A DNA stretch of 64,000 nt, taken from the NCBI GenBank assembly GCA_009712185.1, contig WASQ01000042.1, positions 1 through 64,000 of the forward strand, read 5' to 3'. The position numbers and the translations under genes were made by a program. Positions 55,448 through 64,000 of the stretch are shown here, in pieces. Position 1 is the first letter of the stretch, and each line of letters begins with the position of its first letter. The stretch is from Telmatospirillum sp. (lineage in GTDB: Bacteria > Pseudomonadota > Alphaproteobacteria > Rhodospirillales > Magnetospirillaceae). The notes beneath the pieces were generated by a model that saw only the letters and a program-made list of their open reading frames with translations, did not search any database and was not told where the DNA came from.

Positions 55448-55477
55448 CGGCCGCCCGGCATTACTGCCGGACGGCCG
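55448..55477 (-). terminator. Hairpin downstream of the PEP-CTERM gene
   Basis: CGGCCG-C-CCGGC (55448-55459) pairs with GCCGG-A-CGGCCG (55466-55477), loop ATTACT, one mismatch. It lies 79 bp past the PEP-CTERM stop on the minus strand. The remainder of 55291-55556 shows only an AT-rich patch near 55400-55430 that may contain the cyclase promoter. Confidence 0.55.
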
Positions 55478-55556
55478 CGCGTAACCGTCGGGAATATTAT
55501 CTTTTGGACCGGCCGGCTGCCCGTCCCGGTCCATCAGGAAGGCGGATGGGCGGCGC

Positions 55557-56084
55557 TCAGGACTTCCTGCGGCGCGTCAACGCGCCCGCACCGAAAAGCC
55601 CGACGCCGAGAAGCGCGAGAAGCCCCGGCTCCGGCACCGGTGTCGGCTGACCTGCGGCGGCGACCGTCAAGGCGCCCCGGGTCAGCGGAGGGCTGTCGGG
55701 ATTGGCCGTCAGAGCGCCGTCCGGCCCCAGGTCAAGCACGACGAACTGCGTATTCGGCGTGTAGTAACCGGGCAAAACCTTGGTTTCGAAATGGAGATCC
55801 GTCCATGCGCCATTGGCGATGTCGCCACTGAAAGAGCTTATATCCGAAAGCCCGAAGGTGAAGTGATCCGTCTTCCCCGGAAGCCCCGCGGTCAGCGAGA
55901 AAGTAAACGATGTGAGGTCCGCCAGGGTCACCGCGCCGGTGACATCCGTGGACAGCGAACCAGCCCCAGAAGCCGGACCGAATCCGAAAGTGGACGCGCC
56001 ATTATAGGTCAGAGAGAAGACGCTGGCCTCGGCCGGAGCAGCGACGGCGACAAAAATCAGGGCGGCGGCGGCAATATGACGCAT
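55557..56084 (-). CDS. PEP-CTERM sorting domain protein
   Basis: 175 aa secreted protein: a Sec signal (AAAALIFVAVAAPAEA), a beta-rich body of low charge, and the C-terminal tripartite signal VPEPGLLALLGVGLFGAGAL followed by TRRRKS, which is the PEP motif, hydrophobic helix and Arg cluster recognised by exosortase. Such proteins are processed and exported, often with exopolysaccharide or biofilm systems. No exosortase or polysaccharide genes are in the window. Monocistronic. Confidence 0.9.
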   Translation of the reverse strand: MRHIAAAALIFVAVAAPAEASVFSLTYNGASTFGFGPASGAGSLSTDVTGAVTLADLTSFTFSLTAGLPGKTDHFTFGLSDISSFSGDIANGAWTDLHFETKVLPGYYTPNTQFVVLDLGPDGALTANPDSPPLTRGALTVAAAGQPTPVPEPGLLALLGVGLFGAGALTRRRKS

Positions 56085-56327
56085 GGATATTCCTCTTCAG
56101 CCAGAACGACCTCACCCCGCCCATTCCCTTCCACACGGATAGGATTTCAGGCGGTAAGGCTTAACAGCATCACCAAAGCAATATCCATGCCGTGCTCAGG
56201 ACTCCGCACAACAGTTGGATTTTTGTCCCATTGCCGGACTCCATTTGTAAACGCCGTTTTACATTAAATTAATTACAGACCGTAAGATCAGGCCTCCAGA
56301 GCGATCGATTCCGCGCGATAACCATGG

Positions 56328-56519
56328 TCAGACTTCGTCGTCGCGGCCGCCGAACACGGCCTCCAGCCCGATGATGCCAAGAATGATCCACTTCAGCTTC
56401 CACAGCAGCCAGAGGAAGACCGAGGACACGGCAGCCAGCAGGATGGCGAAGGCCGTCGGCAGGAACAGGAGAAAATGAAACAGGGCAAAAAGGATCACCA
56501 GAACGACCAGCATAGGCAT
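56328..56519 (-). CDS. Small hydrophobic membrane protein
   Basis: 63 aa, nearly all hydrophobic: LVVLVILFALFHFLLFLPTAFAILLAAV and FLWLLWKLKWIILGIIGLEAVFG, then a charged GGRDDEV tail. ATG56519 follows a GGAG 10 nt upstream; GTG56528 and ATG56513 are possible. Family unknown; placement just downstream of the psp cluster and tRNA-Pro on the same strand makes an accessory envelope role conceivable. Confidence 0.65.
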   Translation of the reverse strand: MPMLVVLVILFALFHFLLFLPTAFAILLAAVSSVFLWLLWKLKWIILGIIGLEAVFGGRDDEV

Positions 56520-56597
56520 GGCTCGCACTCCGCTTTCGACTGATATCGGGGCAGAAACATCAAAGCCCTGAAATCTGCCGATTTCAGGGCTTTGAAA

Positions 56598-56674
56598 TGG
56601 TCGGAGCGGCGGGATTCGAACCCACGACCCCCAGTCCCCCAGACTGATGCGCTACCGGGCTGCGCTACGCTCCG
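56598..56674 (-). tRNA. tRNA-Pro (anticodon GGG)
   Basis: 77 nt including an encoded CCA. Acceptor arm CGGAGCG pairs with CGCTCCG, the T-loop contains GGTTCGAATCC, and the anticodon loop reads CTGGGGG with GGG at positions 34-36, decoding CCC and CCU. The D-arm has the AGCGCAGCCCGGTAGCGC form typical of bacterial tRNA-Pro. Confidence 0.97.
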
Positions 56675-56768
56675 ACCGGCTCCCGTGGTCGGGAGGAGGC
56701 GCACTATAACCACGTCAGCCGCTGAACGCAACCGCCGAAAATGAGGAATTTGCGCCTTCTCCGTCATT

Positions 56769-57254
56769 TTACAACTCCCGGAATTTCTGCCGCAGCAGAA
56801 ACTCATCTGATGTGACGCGTGCCTCCATCGAGGCCAGGCGTCCGTCCAGCGTCCGGAAACGGTCGGCAAGACCGTCGATCCGCGACGCGACGTCCTGCCC
56901 GTTGCCGCCCCGCCCCCGGACAGCCGCGGCCAGACCATCACCGGCCCACCAGCGCCGTGTCGGGTCCCGGTCCTGCTCGGTCCGGCCCGCCTCATCCTGA
57001 AAACCATCGTCGCGCCACCCTCCCCGGCGGCGCGCGACATCGTCCGGCAGCGGCGGGAGCAGGATGGTCAGAAGCGCATAGAGGATTCCGAGGGGAATAA
57101 AGAGCCCGAAGACCGACCCAAGAATGAAAGCCACCCGGATGGCCTTCGGCCGGACCTGAAAATAGGCCCCTAGTCCGGCACAGACGCCGGCAACCTTGCC
57201 GCGCTCGGGATCGCGATACAATCCCGGCGGCACAATCCCGAAAAAGTCGCTCAT
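56769..57254 (-). CDS. pspC: PspC domain protein
   Basis: 161 aa. PspC domain: GLYRDPERGKVAGVCAGLGAYF and IRVAFILGSVFGLFIPLGILYALLTILLP, with one membrane helix. A hydrophilic C-terminal half ends with a coiled segment (DRFRTLDGRLASMEARV). PspC senses envelope stress and relieves PspA inhibition of PspF. Start overlaps the pspB stop (ATGA). Confidence 0.93.
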   Translation of the reverse strand: MSDFFGIVPPGLYRDPERGKVAGVCAGLGAYFQVRPKAIRVAFILGSVFGLFIPLGILYALLTILLPPLPDDVARRRGGWRDDGFQDEAGRTEQDRDPTRRWWAGDGLAAAVRGRGGNGQDVASRIDGLADRFRTLDGRLASMEARVTSDEFLLRQKFREL

Positions 57255-57481
57255 GGCTCATGCCTCCGTTCGGCGGAGGCGGCATCCAGAAGCCCCTCCA
57301 AGGTTTCGATTCGGCGTTGCAGACGCGAGGCGAGATCCGTCAGCTCGTCAAGCTTGCGCATCACATCGCTGTCCTGGGACAGGTCGGGCCGCCGCGACCG
57401 GTAATGACACCGCAGCCACATCGGTCCCAGTACGACGATCGCGACGATCAGGACGCCTGTGGCATGACCACTCAACCCCAT
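57251..57481 (-). CDS. pspB: Phage shock protein B
   Basis: 76 aa. One N-terminal membrane helix (VLIVAIVVLGPMWLR) and a coiled-coil tail (LDELTDLASRLQRRIETLEGLL), the PspB layout. ATG57481 follows AAGGAG by 8 nt; an in-frame GTG at 57490 is too close to that site. Works with PspC as inner-membrane sensor. Confidence 0.92.
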   Translation of the reverse strand: MGLSGHATGVLIVAIVVLGPMWLRCHYRSRRPDLSQDSDVMRKLDELTDLASRLQRRIETLEGLLDAASAERRHEP

Positions 57482-57506
57482 TGCGGGCACTCCTTTCCGA
57501 TCGGAC

Positions 57507-58181
57507 TCAGCGTGTCTCGCCCCGCCCTGCCAGCTTTGCCTTCAAGGCCGCCAGTTCGCTTTCGACCTGATGGTCGGCCTCCATATCGGCCAGTTCCTCG
57601 GCAACCCCCCGGGGCCGGACGCGATCGTAGATTTCCACTTTGCCCTCAAGTTCGTCCAGTGCCCTTTCAACCTGCTCGAACCGCGAGAAGGCATCTGTCA
57701 CCCGCTCGTCATACAGCGCCTCCCTGAGCTTGAGCCGGTTGGAGGCGGTCTTATGCCGGGCGATCATCGACTGTTCACGGGACTTGGCGTCCGCCAGCTT
57801 CTGTTGCAACGCGGCGACGTCCTCACTCTGCTTGGCGAGACCCGCGTCGATGTCCCGGCGCCGCTCCTCCAGCAGCGACACCTCCTGTTGCAGGCGCGCC
57901 TTCAGTTGCAGAGCCCCTTTGGCCAGATCCTCGCGCCCCTTCGTCAGCGCGAATTCCGCCTTGCTCTGCCATTCCTCGATGCCGCGACGGGCTTCGTCGA
58001 TCTTCCGGTCAAGCGCCTTCAGTTCAGCGATCGTCCGGACTGCGGATGCGCGGACCTCCACCAGGGTGTCCTCCATTTCCTGGATGATCATCCGGATGAT
58101 TTTTTCGGGATCCTGAGCCCGGTCGAGAATCGCGTTGATGTTGGAATTCACAATATCGCTGATTCGCGAAAAGACACCCAT
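57507..58181 (-). CDS. pspA: Phage shock protein A
   Basis: 224 aa coiled-coil PspA/IM30 protein (GVFSRISDIVNSNINAILD at the N-terminus, a membrane-binding amphipathic helix, and DAQDPEKIIRMIIQEMED). It binds stressed membranes and inhibits PspF. ATG58181 follows AAGGAG by 8-9 nt; the frame running further upstream to 58367 is intergenic. First gene of pspABC, transcribed from a sigma54 promoter. Confidence 0.96.
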   Translation of the reverse strand: MGVFSRISDIVNSNINAILDRAQDPEKIIRMIIQEMEDTLVEVRASAVRTIAELKALDRKIDEARRGIEEWQSKAEFALTKGREDLAKGALQLKARLQQEVSLLEERRRDIDAGLAKQSEDVAALQQKLADAKSREQSMIARHKTASNRLKLREALYDERVTDAFSRFEQVERALDELEGKVEIYDRVRPRGVAEELADMEADHQVESELAALKAKLAGRGETR

Positions 58182-58277
58182 CGGGATACTCCTTGCTATC
58201 GCGCCGCCGTGATCTGTGGCGGCAATGTGCCGTCTGCATGCAAAGCGGGAAGCAACGCATGCGCCGCAGAGGCAATT

Positions 58278-58293
58278 TGCATAAGCCATGCCA
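58278..58293 (-). promoter_or_regulatory. Sigma54 promoter of pspABC
   Basis: Minus strand TGGCATGGCTTATGCA: GG (-24) and GC (-12) separated by exactly 10 nt, compared with TGGCACG-N4-TTGCA; one core mismatch (A for T). It lies 97 bp before the pspA ATG, and the sigma54 activator pspF is divergent. Confidence 0.75.
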
Positions 58294-58378
58294 GACAGGG
58301 ACGCCCCGCCATCGACCGCGCATTCCAGGGCTTTCTCCGGTCGGGATTCGATTCCGATGCATTGCATGAAATGCCAAC

Positions 58379-58406
58379 TTTCGCTATTTTTTTAAATATT
58401 TCGCTA
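58379..58406 (+). repeat. Direct repeat before pspF
   Basis: Two copies of TTTCGCTA, at 58379-58386 and 58399-58406, 20 bp (two helical turns) apart in AT-rich DNA and 14 bp before the pspF ATG. Likely part of the pspF promoter or a regulator site. Confidence 0.5.
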
Positions 58407-58419
58407 CTTCGAGGTCTTC

Positions 58420-59457
58420 ATGGCACCTCCGGGTCCCGACCTTCCCACACCGATCGGAGTCAGCCCCCAGTTCGATGCCATGATGACCGCAGTGTCACGC
58501 GTCGCCCCCCTGTCGCGCCCCGTCCTGCTGGTCGGCGAGCGCGGGACCGGAAAGGAGCTGGTCGCCTCACGCCTTCACTATTTGTCGCCGCGCTGGAACC
58601 GGCCCTTCATCAAGCTGAATTGCGGCGGGCTATCGGACAGCCTGTTGGAGACAGAGCTGTTCGGCCATGAGGCGGGCGCCTTCACCGGAGCCCAACGGCG
58701 CCGAATCGGCCGGTTCGAACTCGCCCATAAGGGGACGTTGTTTCTGGACGAGATTGCCAATGCACCGGCGACGGTTCAGGAGACGATCCTGAGAGTCGTG
58801 GAATACGGAACTTTCGAACGTGTCGGCGGTAACGAGACGGTGGAGGTCGATGTCCGGCTGGTCGCGGCCACCAACGAGGATCTGCCATCCCTGGCCGCGC
58901 AGGGCCGTTTCCGTGCCGATCTGCTCGACCGCCTGGCATTCGACGTCATCACCCTGCCCCCGCTAAGGGAACGGCCGGAGGATATCGAGCCGTTGGCAAG
59001 GCACGTCGCGACGGCCATGGCGCGGGAGCTGGGACGCGACACCGTCCCCGGATTTTCGACCGGCGCCCTGGCGGCTTTGCACGCCCACTCCTGGCCCGGA
59101 AATGTCCGGGAGCTCAAGAACGTTGTCGAAAGGGCGGTCTACCGCGCCCCGCCGGACGGCGATGTCTCCGAGATCATCATCGATCCGTTTGCCTCTCCCT
59201 GGCGCCCCCGCCCGAAAGGATCGGAGGTCACGACGGACAACGGCGGCCCTCCCCGTCTGACCGGCCCCATTGACTTCACCCAGCGGATTGCCGCCGAAGA
59301 AAAGGCACTTCTCACCGAGGCGCTGGCGATCAATCATCACCATCAGAAACAGACGGCCGCTTTTCTGGGGCTCTCCTACCACCAGCTCCGCAATCAACTG
59401 ACCAAGCATGGCCTGATCGGAGCGAACCGGCCATCCGCTCCTCAATCGTCGCCGTGA
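58420..59457 (+). CDS. pspF: Sigma54-dependent transcriptional activator PspF
   Basis: 345 aa, without receiver domain as usual for PspF. AAA+ with Walker A GERGTGKEL, the sigma54 loop HEAGAFTGAQRRR, Walker [13 protein letters not shown], and R-finger segment FRADLLDRLAFDVITLPPLRERPEDI. The C-terminal Fis HTH is HHHQKQTAAFLGLSYHQLRNQLTKHGL. Bound and inhibited by PspA, it activates pspABC. Divergent from pspA across 238 bp that hold both promoters. Confidence 0.96.
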   Translation: MAPPGPDLPTPIGVSPQFDAMMTAVSRVAPLSRPVLLVGERGTGKELVASRLHYLSPRWNRPFIKLNCGGLSDSLLETELFGHEAGAFTGAQRRRIGRFELAHKGTLFLDEIANAPATVQETILRVVEYGTFERVGGNETVEVDVRLVAATNEDLPSLAAQGRFRADLLDRLAFDVITLPPLRERPEDIEPLARHVATAMARELGRDTVPGFSTGALAALHAHSWPGNVRELKNVVERAVYRAPPDGDVSEIIIDPFASPWRPRPKGSEVTTDNGGPPRLTGPIDFTQRIAAEEKALLTEALAINHHHQKQTAAFLGLSYHQLRNQLTKHGLIGANRPSAPQSSP

Positions 59458-59601
59458 GGAATGTCACGCCGGCCGGCGTCGCTCCGTAAGGGGTTAAGCG
59501 CCCCATAAAGCCGTGCGTTTCAAAGGGTGCGTCCGCTTCGCCACAGCGCATTCAAACGCCAGTCGGACCTAATGAATCGGGAACAGGCCCGTAAGCGCCG
59601 G

Positions 59602-60219
59602 TCAGGATCGCAGGGCGGACGTCAGCAGCGATCTCAGATCCTCAAGCTCGACCACAATGCGCTCAAGCTCAGTCCGCACGGTCTCGGCCGGGGGCGCTTC
59701 GGCGTCAGGCGGCGTCAAGTCTGGAAGAACCGAAGCAGGCGTCAGATCATCGTCATCGGCGACGGCCGGATCCGCCCCGAAGTCCGGCGGCCCGGCCTCC
59801 CCGGCCGTGTCCCCGGTCACAGGATCGAAAGGAACGGCCTCCGCCTCATCCGCACTGTCCCCGGCAAACAATGAAGGAGAGGCGGCAGCGGTTCCGCCTC
59901 CATCGACAAGGGGCTTTTCCGCTGCCGCGTGGGACCGGGACTGTTCCCGCAACAGCTTCTGCACACCCCGGATGGTATAACCGTCTTTATAAAGAAGATC
60001 TCGGATCCGCTTTAGCAGCAACAGATCCTCAGGCCGATAATAACGGCGCCCGCCCCCGCGCTTCAGAGGTTTGATCTGGGAGAATTTGCTCTCCCAGAAT
60101 CTGAGGACGTGCTGAGGCACGTTAAGGTCTTCGGAGACCTCGCTGATGGTTCGGAAGGCGGCTTCGGATTTGCCTGGTCTGCGCGATCCTGCGCCGTCAC
60201 TGTCCTCGACGTCGGTCAC
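59602..60219 (-). CDS. MerR family transcriptional regulator downstream of ihfA
   Basis: 205 aa. N-terminal MerR helix-turn-helix and wing ([25 protein letters not shown], then [35 protein letters not shown]), followed by an acidic low-complexity region and a short helical tail ([16 protein letters not shown]). The MerR gene next to ihfA is conserved in alphaproteobacteria, but its target and ligand are unknown. Overlaps the ihfA stop (ATGA). Confidence 0.93.
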   Translation of the reverse strand: MTDVEDSDGAGSRRPGKSEAAFRTISEVSEDLNVPQHVLRFWESKFSQIKPLKRGGGRRYYRPEDLLLLKRIRDLLYKDGYTIRGVQKLLREQSRSHAAAEKPLVDGGGTAAASPSLFAGDSADEAEAVPFDPVTGDTAGEAGPPDFGADPAVADDDDLTPASVLPDLTPPDAEAPPAETVRTELERIVVELEDLRSLLTSALRS

Positions 60220-60545
60220 GTCGAGGTCTTGCGACCGGGCGCCCCGGTGGCGTGGCCATGGTTGATCCGGTTCTTCAGAAGCTGAGACGGGCGGAACACC
60301 ATGACCTTGCGGGGCATGATCGGAACCTCCTCACCGGTCTTGGGATTACGCCCGAGACGCTCCCCCTTAGACCGCACGGAGAAACTTCCAAAGGACGAGA
60401 TCTTGACCGACTCGCCTTTCGCCAGGGCATTGGAAATTTCGCTCAGAACCAGCTCAAGCAAATCGGCCGACTCGTTGCGAGAAAGCCCGACCTCCTGATA
60501 GACGGCCTCGCTCAATTCAGCCCGCGTAATCGTTCGCTCCGCCAT
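60216..60545 (-). CDS. ihfA: Integration host factor subunit alpha
   Basis: 109 aa DNA-bending protein of the HU/IHF fold. [22 protein letters not shown], then [26 protein letters not shown] and the DNA-wrapping arm [13 protein letters not shown]. It pairs with IHF-beta. ATG60545 is the start aligned with the family; the frame is open to 60563. Followed by the MerR-type gene with overlap. Confidence 0.97.
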   Translation of the reverse strand: MAERTITRAELSEAVYQEVGLSRNESADLLELVLSEISNALAKGESVKISSFGSFSVRSKGERLGRNPKTGEEVPIMPRKVMVFRPSQLLKNRINHGHATGAPGRKTST

Positions 60546-60990
60546 TCCGCGCACCCCAAGCAATTACCGGGAGACGGTACCCTGTCCCAAGAAATCCGTC
60601 AATATCAAAGGGATGGAAGAGTTCGTTGAAAAGGCGGAAAAGGCGCCACCCCGTCATGGGGCCATGTCAGGCAGGCCAGGACGACCGGCATCCGGAACAG
60701 GAGGCGCGTCTGCGGTCATCCCGTCCGGCCGCCCGCTAAAGCCTGTTGATCAAGGAGCAGCCCAACAGGCCAGCGGACCGTTCAAGCGCAAGGGGAGTTT
60801 GAGGCCACCGGATCGGAGCGGAAGGATTCCATGGAATCAAGGACGTGGAACGATGATGTGGCGACAAAACCTTTTGTCGCCTGAAGCCATGCCTTGCTCC
60901 GTCCCTCCGCGCCATCGCCCGCTGTCCGCCCGCCGGATCCCAGAGTGGACCAGCCTATCCGCGAGGAGTCGTCCATATCGGCGGTTGGTG
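60546..60990. other. 445-bp interval between fabH and ihfA with two hairpins
   Basis: GCCTGTTG (60741-60748) / CAACAGGC (60763-60770) and a perfect 10-bp GGCGACAAAA (60860-60869) / TTTTGTCGCC (60872-60881) around CC. The second could end the fabH transcript, and the remaining 300 bp would hold the ihfA promoter. No gene seen. Confidence 0.5.
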
Positions 60991-61968
60991 TTAGAAGCGG
61001 ACCAGTGCCGCCCCCCAGGTAAAGCCACCGCCCATGGCTTCCAGCAGAACCAGTTGTCCGGGCCGGATCCGGCCGTCGCCCACCGCTTCGGCAAGGGCAA
61101 GAGGGACCGAGGCAGCAGAGGTGTTGGCATGGCGGTCGACGCTGATCACGACCTTGTCCAGTCCCAGCCCCAATTTACGAGCGGTTCCCTCGATGATGCG
61201 GCGATTGGCCTGATGCGGAACGATCCAATCAAGATCGGTCGGCTTGAAGCCGTTCGCGTCCAACGCCTCCTGCACCACCGAAGCCAGATTGACGACGGCA
61301 TGCCGGAAGACCTCGCGCCCCTCCATCCGCAGATGTCCCACGGTCTGGGTACTGGACGGGCCACCATCGACATGCAGCAGATTGTAATGCCGTCCGTCTG
61401 AGTGGAGATGGGTCGACAGGATGCCGTAATCGCTGTTGTCACCCCGCCCCTCTTCCGCCCGCAGGACAACGGCGCCGGCACCATCGCCGAACAGCACACA
61501 GGTGCCCCGGTCGTTCCAGTCGAGAATGCGGGAGAAGGTTTCGGCGCCGATCACCAGCGCGGTTCGCACCTGCCCGGCCTTGATGAAATTGTCCGCGACG
61601 GAAATCGCATAAAGAAAACCCGAACAGACGGCCTGCACGTCGAAAGCGGCCCCCCTGGTCATCCCAAGGGCCGCCTGAACACGGGTCGCCGTTGCCGGAA
61701 AGGTATTGTCCGGCGTTGCCGTGGCAAGAACGATCAGGTCGAGATCGCGGCCGCTGAGGCCGGCGGCGGCAAGCGCGCGTTCCGCAGCTCCGATAGCCAG
61801 GTCCGAGGTCCGCTGAGACTCGGAAACGATGTGACGCTGGCGGATGCCGGTGCGTTCGACGATCCAGGCATCGGTCGTATCGACCTGACGGGCCAGTTCA
61901 TCATTGGTGAGAACGCGTTCGGGCAGGAAGGCGCCGACGCCCACAATACGGGACCGGAGGGCGCCCAT
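60991..61968 (-). CDS. fabH: 3-oxoacyl-ACP synthase III FabH
   Basis: 325 aa thiolase-fold initiator of fatty-acid synthesis, condensing acetyl-CoA with malonyl-ACP. Active site Cys in [14 protein letters not shown], His in [10 protein letters not shown], Asn in [18 protein letters not shown]61968 overlaps the plsX stop (TGATG). Order plsX-fabH is the classical arrangement. Confidence 0.98.
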   Translation of the reverse strand: MGALRSRIVGVGAFLPERVLTNDELARQVDTTDAWIVERTGIRQRHIVSESQRTSDLAIGAAERALAAAGLSGRDLDLIVLATATPDNTFPATATRVQAALGMTRGAAFDVQAVCSGFLYAISVADNFIKAGQVRTALVIGAETFSRILDWNDRGTCVLFGDGAGAVVLRAEEGRGDNSDYGILSTHLHSDGRHYNLLHVDGGPSSTQTVGHLRMEGREVFRHAVVNLASVVQEALDANGFKPTDLDWIVPHQANRRIIEGTARKLGLGLDKVVISVDRHANTSAASVPLALAEAVGDGRIRPGQLVLLEAMGGGFTWGAALVRF

Positions 61969-63026
61969 CAGATCGCGGCCGCCTGGGCAGGCTGGTCCTC
62001 GACCGCTTTCAATCGTTCCAATTCCTGTTTGATCCGTTCGTTGAAGCCGTGAGTGACCAATTCCACGGCGACACCGATCGCATTGGCGAACCCGATCGAA
62101 TCCGTTCCGCCGTGACTTTTGACGGCGATACCGTTCAGACCAAGGAACATCGCGCCGTTGTACCGGCGGGGATCGGTACGCAGCTTGACCTTGACCAGGG
62201 CCGAACGGGCCAGAAGATAGCCAAGGCGGGCCAGCCACGAGCTGGAAAAAGCGTCGCGCAGGAAACGTGTATAGAGGCGGGCCAGCCCCTCGGCGCTCTT
62301 CAGGGCGATATTGCCTGAGAACCCGTCGCTGACCACGACGTCGACGGCGCCGCCGGCGATGTCGTTGCCCTCCACGAACCCATGGAATGTCAGGGGCAGG
62401 TTGCCCTGCCTCAGGATCGAGGCCGCGGTCCGGACCGAATCGTTGCCTTTCAGCTCTTCCGAGCCGACATTCAGCAGACCGACGGTCGGGCGCTCGATAC
62501 CCAGAACGATGCGCGCGAACACATCGCCCATGACGGCGAATTCCACCAGATTGTTGGCATCGCAGTCGACGTTCGCACCAAGGTCGAGCATCACGCTTTC
62601 GCCCCGTGCCGTCGGGAAGAACCCGGCGATGGCGGGACGGTCGATTCCCGGCAGCATCCGAAGCACATACTTCGAAATCGCCATCAACGCGCCCGTATTG
62701 CCGGCCGATACGACACCCGCCGCCTCACCCCGCGCAACCGCGTCGACAGCCAGCCACATGCTGGTCTTCCGCCCCTGCCTCAGAACAAGGGAGGGCTTGT
62801 CTTCACCGCGCACCAGAAATTCTGTGTGGCGGATCTGACAGCAATCCTTGAGTTCGGGCGCCTGATCCAGCAAAGGCCGGAGTCGCGCCTCGTCCCCATA
62901 GAGCAGAAAATCCACATGCGGCAGACGGGTATGCGCAATCTGCACGCCCTGAACAACCACATCGGGGGCTTGATCCCCCCCCATGGCGTCCAGTGATATC
63001 GTCAGGCGCCCAGTCAATGCCGCCAT
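61968..63026 (-). CDS. plsX: Phosphate acyltransferase PlsX
   Basis: 352 aa. Makes acyl-phosphate from acyl-ACP for phospholipid synthesis, a peripheral membrane enzyme. [20 protein letters not shown] at the N-terminus, then [11 protein letters not shown], the LDLGANVDC block, [11 protein letters not shown] and [14 protein letters not shown]. Lies between rpmF and fabH. Confidence 0.98.
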   Translation of the reverse strand: MAALTGRLTISLDAMGGDQAPDVVVQGVQIAHTRLPHVDFLLYGDEARLRPLLDQAPELKDCCQIRHTEFLVRGEDKPSLVLRQGRKTSMWLAVDAVARGEAAGVVSAGNTGALMAISKYVLRMLPGIDRPAIAGFFPTARGESVMLDLGANVDCDANNLVEFAVMGDVFARIVLGIERPTVGLLNVGSEELKGNDSVRTAASILRQGNLPLTFHGFVEGNDIAGGAVDVVVSDGFSGNIALKSAEGLARLYTRFLRDAFSSSWLARLGYLLARSALVKVKLRTDPRRYNGAMFLGLNGIAVKSHGGTDSIGFANAIGVAVELVTHGFNERIKQELERLKAVEDQPAQAAAI

Positions 63027-63053
63027 CCTCGGAAACCGAACCAGAAAGCGATG

Positions 63054-63242
63054 TTAGGCGGCGGCTCCGGATTCGGCAACCACTTCACGCCCGTCATAAT
63101 GACCGCAGGAACCGCAGACATGATGGGGGAGCTTCGGCTCGCCGCAATTCGGACACTCGACGTGACCGACGGACTTCAGGGCATGATGGGACCGGCGCAT
63201 GTTGCGGCGGGACTTGGAGGTCTTTTTCTTCGGGACAGCCAT
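63054..63242 (-). CDS. rpmF: 50S ribosomal protein L32
   Basis: 62 aa. [21 protein letters not shown] is the conserved N-terminus; the zinc site CPNCG ... [12 protein letters not shown] keeps all four cysteines, so this is the zinc-containing form. Neighbours yceD and plsX are the usual ones. Confidence 0.98.
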   Translation of the reverse strand: MAVPKKKTSKSRRNMRRSHHALKSVGHVECPNCGEPKLPHHVCGSCGHYDGREVVAESGAAA

Positions 63243-63383
63243 TTCAATAACTCACTGCCAAGGGCAAATGCGGAAAGGCGCTTTTCTTAACGAAATTCCG
63301 CCAACGGAGCAAGCCTAAACAGCCATCCATTGTCATCATCTCGTCACAGCGCGTTGAAGAAAACGCCCAAAAGCGTTCGACGT

Positions 63384-63929
63384 CTATGTTTTTTTCAGCC
63401 GCGCCAGGACATCGAAGGGATTTTCCCTGGCCCCGGCCACGGGCTCCGGCGGCTCGGACGGAGTTTCGAACACCGCCCCCGCCGCCCGCGGAAACGGGTC
63501 GAGAGCCAGGGCCAGATGTTCGGCCGTGACCTCTCCGATGTCAATCTGTCCGTCTTCCACCGGCTCGGGAGGATCCTCGGCGTCCATGTCGACGACGATT
63601 TCCGTTTCCTCCCCCGCCCGTGCCGCGGCGCGCGGCAGTTCGGTGCTGTAGGTCAGTTCGAAACTGTCCTCGATATGGGCTGGCACCGGTTCCAACGTGA
63701 CCACACAGGCCTGTTCCACATCCGCGACGAACCGGCCGGCGACACGGATCAGATTGCCGCCCGCCATCCGGCGGAGCCGGACGGTCGCTGACAGCGACGT
63801 TACCGCCAGAATGGAAAAGCGGTCGGCCAAAGCCTGGCATTCCGACTGGGATGCCTCGATATCATAGGATCGTTCGTCATGGCCCAGACGCTCCACCGCG
63901 ACGGGACGCGCGAATTCCGGTGTGATCAT
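63384..63929 (-). CDS. DUF177/YceD family protein
   Basis: 181 aa. The defining block VEQACVVTLEPVPAHIEDSFELTY matches DUF177 (C-V-R/T-C/L-L type), followed by an acidic stretch and ENPFDVLARLKK at the end. YceD is linked to 23S rRNA processing or stability in bacteria and plants and is nearly always next to rpmF. Its ATG overlaps the stop of the gene upstream (ATGA). Confidence 0.93.
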   Translation of the reverse strand: MITPEFARPVAVERLGHDERSYDIEASQSECQALADRFSILAVTSLSATVRLRRMAGGNLIRVAGRFVADVEQACVVTLEPVPAHIEDSFELTYSTELPRAAARAGEETEIVVDMDAEDPPEPVEDGQIDIGEVTAEHLALALDPFPRAAGAVFETPSEPPEPVAGARENPFDVLARLKKT

Positions 63930-64000
63930 GCGTGTTCCCCCACTGGGCTGGAGGAAATCCGATCTGTTCCGCCAGCCAATGCCGGCGGGTCGGCAAACTG
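63926..64000 (-). CDS. 3' end of a gene cut by the window edge, possibly a ubiquinol-cytochrome c chaperone
   Basis: Only the last 24 codons are visible (ending ISSSPVGEHA), with TGA overlapping the yceD ATG (ATGA). That overlap and the open frame show it is a real gene end. In many alphaproteobacteria the gene at this position is a CBP3-type ubiquinol-cytochrome c chaperone. The visible residues are not enough to prove this; identity is inferred from synteny. Confidence 0.45.
   Translation of the reverse strand, partial: QFADPPALAGGTDRISSSPVGEHA

Noticed and set aside
1-64000. CRISPR arrays, rRNA genes, intact transposases or prophage modules
   Set aside because: None was seen: no regularly spaced identical repeats, no rRNA sequence, and no transposase or phage structural domains among the open frames.

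Overview
The window is high-GC chromosomal DNA from an alphaproteobacterium, most likely in or near the Rhodospirillales. The evidence is gene order and family content: dusB-ntrB-ntrC-ntrY-ntrX-trkA followed by hfq-hflX, a fused ispDF, a Ros/MucR zinc-finger regulator, a ChvI/ChvG-like two-component pair, and yceD-rpmF-plsX-fabH-ihfA-merR. No phage, complete insertion sequence, CRISPR array or rRNA was seen. There is one tRNA, tRNA-Pro(GGG).

Layout. 1-4.5 kb: the end of a quinone oxidoreductase, then a GntR regulator with a D-mannonate (hexuronate) catabolic pair uxuA/uxuB-like and a strong terminator, then a DyP-type peroxidase. 5-12.2 kb: mazG, a lipoprotein, a cluster of hairpins, an SDR, an inositol-phosphatase-family enzyme, a small membrane protein, a HerA-like ATPase, a GNAT and a Nudix enzyme. 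12.6-18.7 kb: a GDSL autotransporter esterase, an uncharacterised probable exported protein, an orphan TorD-type chaperone, and a divergent zinc alcohol dehydrogenase/AraC pair. 18.8-30.9 kb: a long minus-strand block with hflX, hfq, gph, trkA, ntrX, ntrY, ntrC, ntrB, dusB and a CcsA-like protein. These genes cover nitrogen and redox sensing, RNA chaperoning and K+ uptake. 31-38.1 kb: ispDF, cutA, a glycosyltransferase, and a lipoprotein/response regulator/sensor kinase operon followed by two small envelope-related genes. 38.2-47 kb: a protein phosphatase, an MsbA-like exporter, a hemerythrin, an OPT transporter, mucR, a PAP2-like protein and a lipoprotein. 47-59.5 kb: a eukaryotic-like (type 2) isoleucyl-tRNA synthetase, a CHASE-type hybrid kinase, a diguanylate cyclase, a PEP-CTERM protein, tRNA-Pro and a complete phage-shock module pspF/pspABC. 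59.6-64 kb: merR-type regulator, ihfA, fabH, plsX, rpmF, yceD and the tail of one further gene.

The most interesting signal is upstream of ileS. A sigma70-like promoter sits so close to a 24-codon reading frame that its mRNA would be essentially leaderless. The frame carries tandem Ile codons immediately before an 8-bp RNA stem. The second arm of that stem can also pair with the left arm of an intrinsic terminator placed about 60 nt before ileS. This is the full layout of a ribosome-mediated transcription attenuator sensing charged tRNA-Ile, and it appears to control a type 2 IleRS. Other regulatory sites read directly from the sequence are a perfect 19-bp NtrC-like palindrome over the dusB-ntrBC promoter, a sigma54 promoter before pspA, repeats upstream of mucR and pspF, and several very large bidirectional terminator hairpins.
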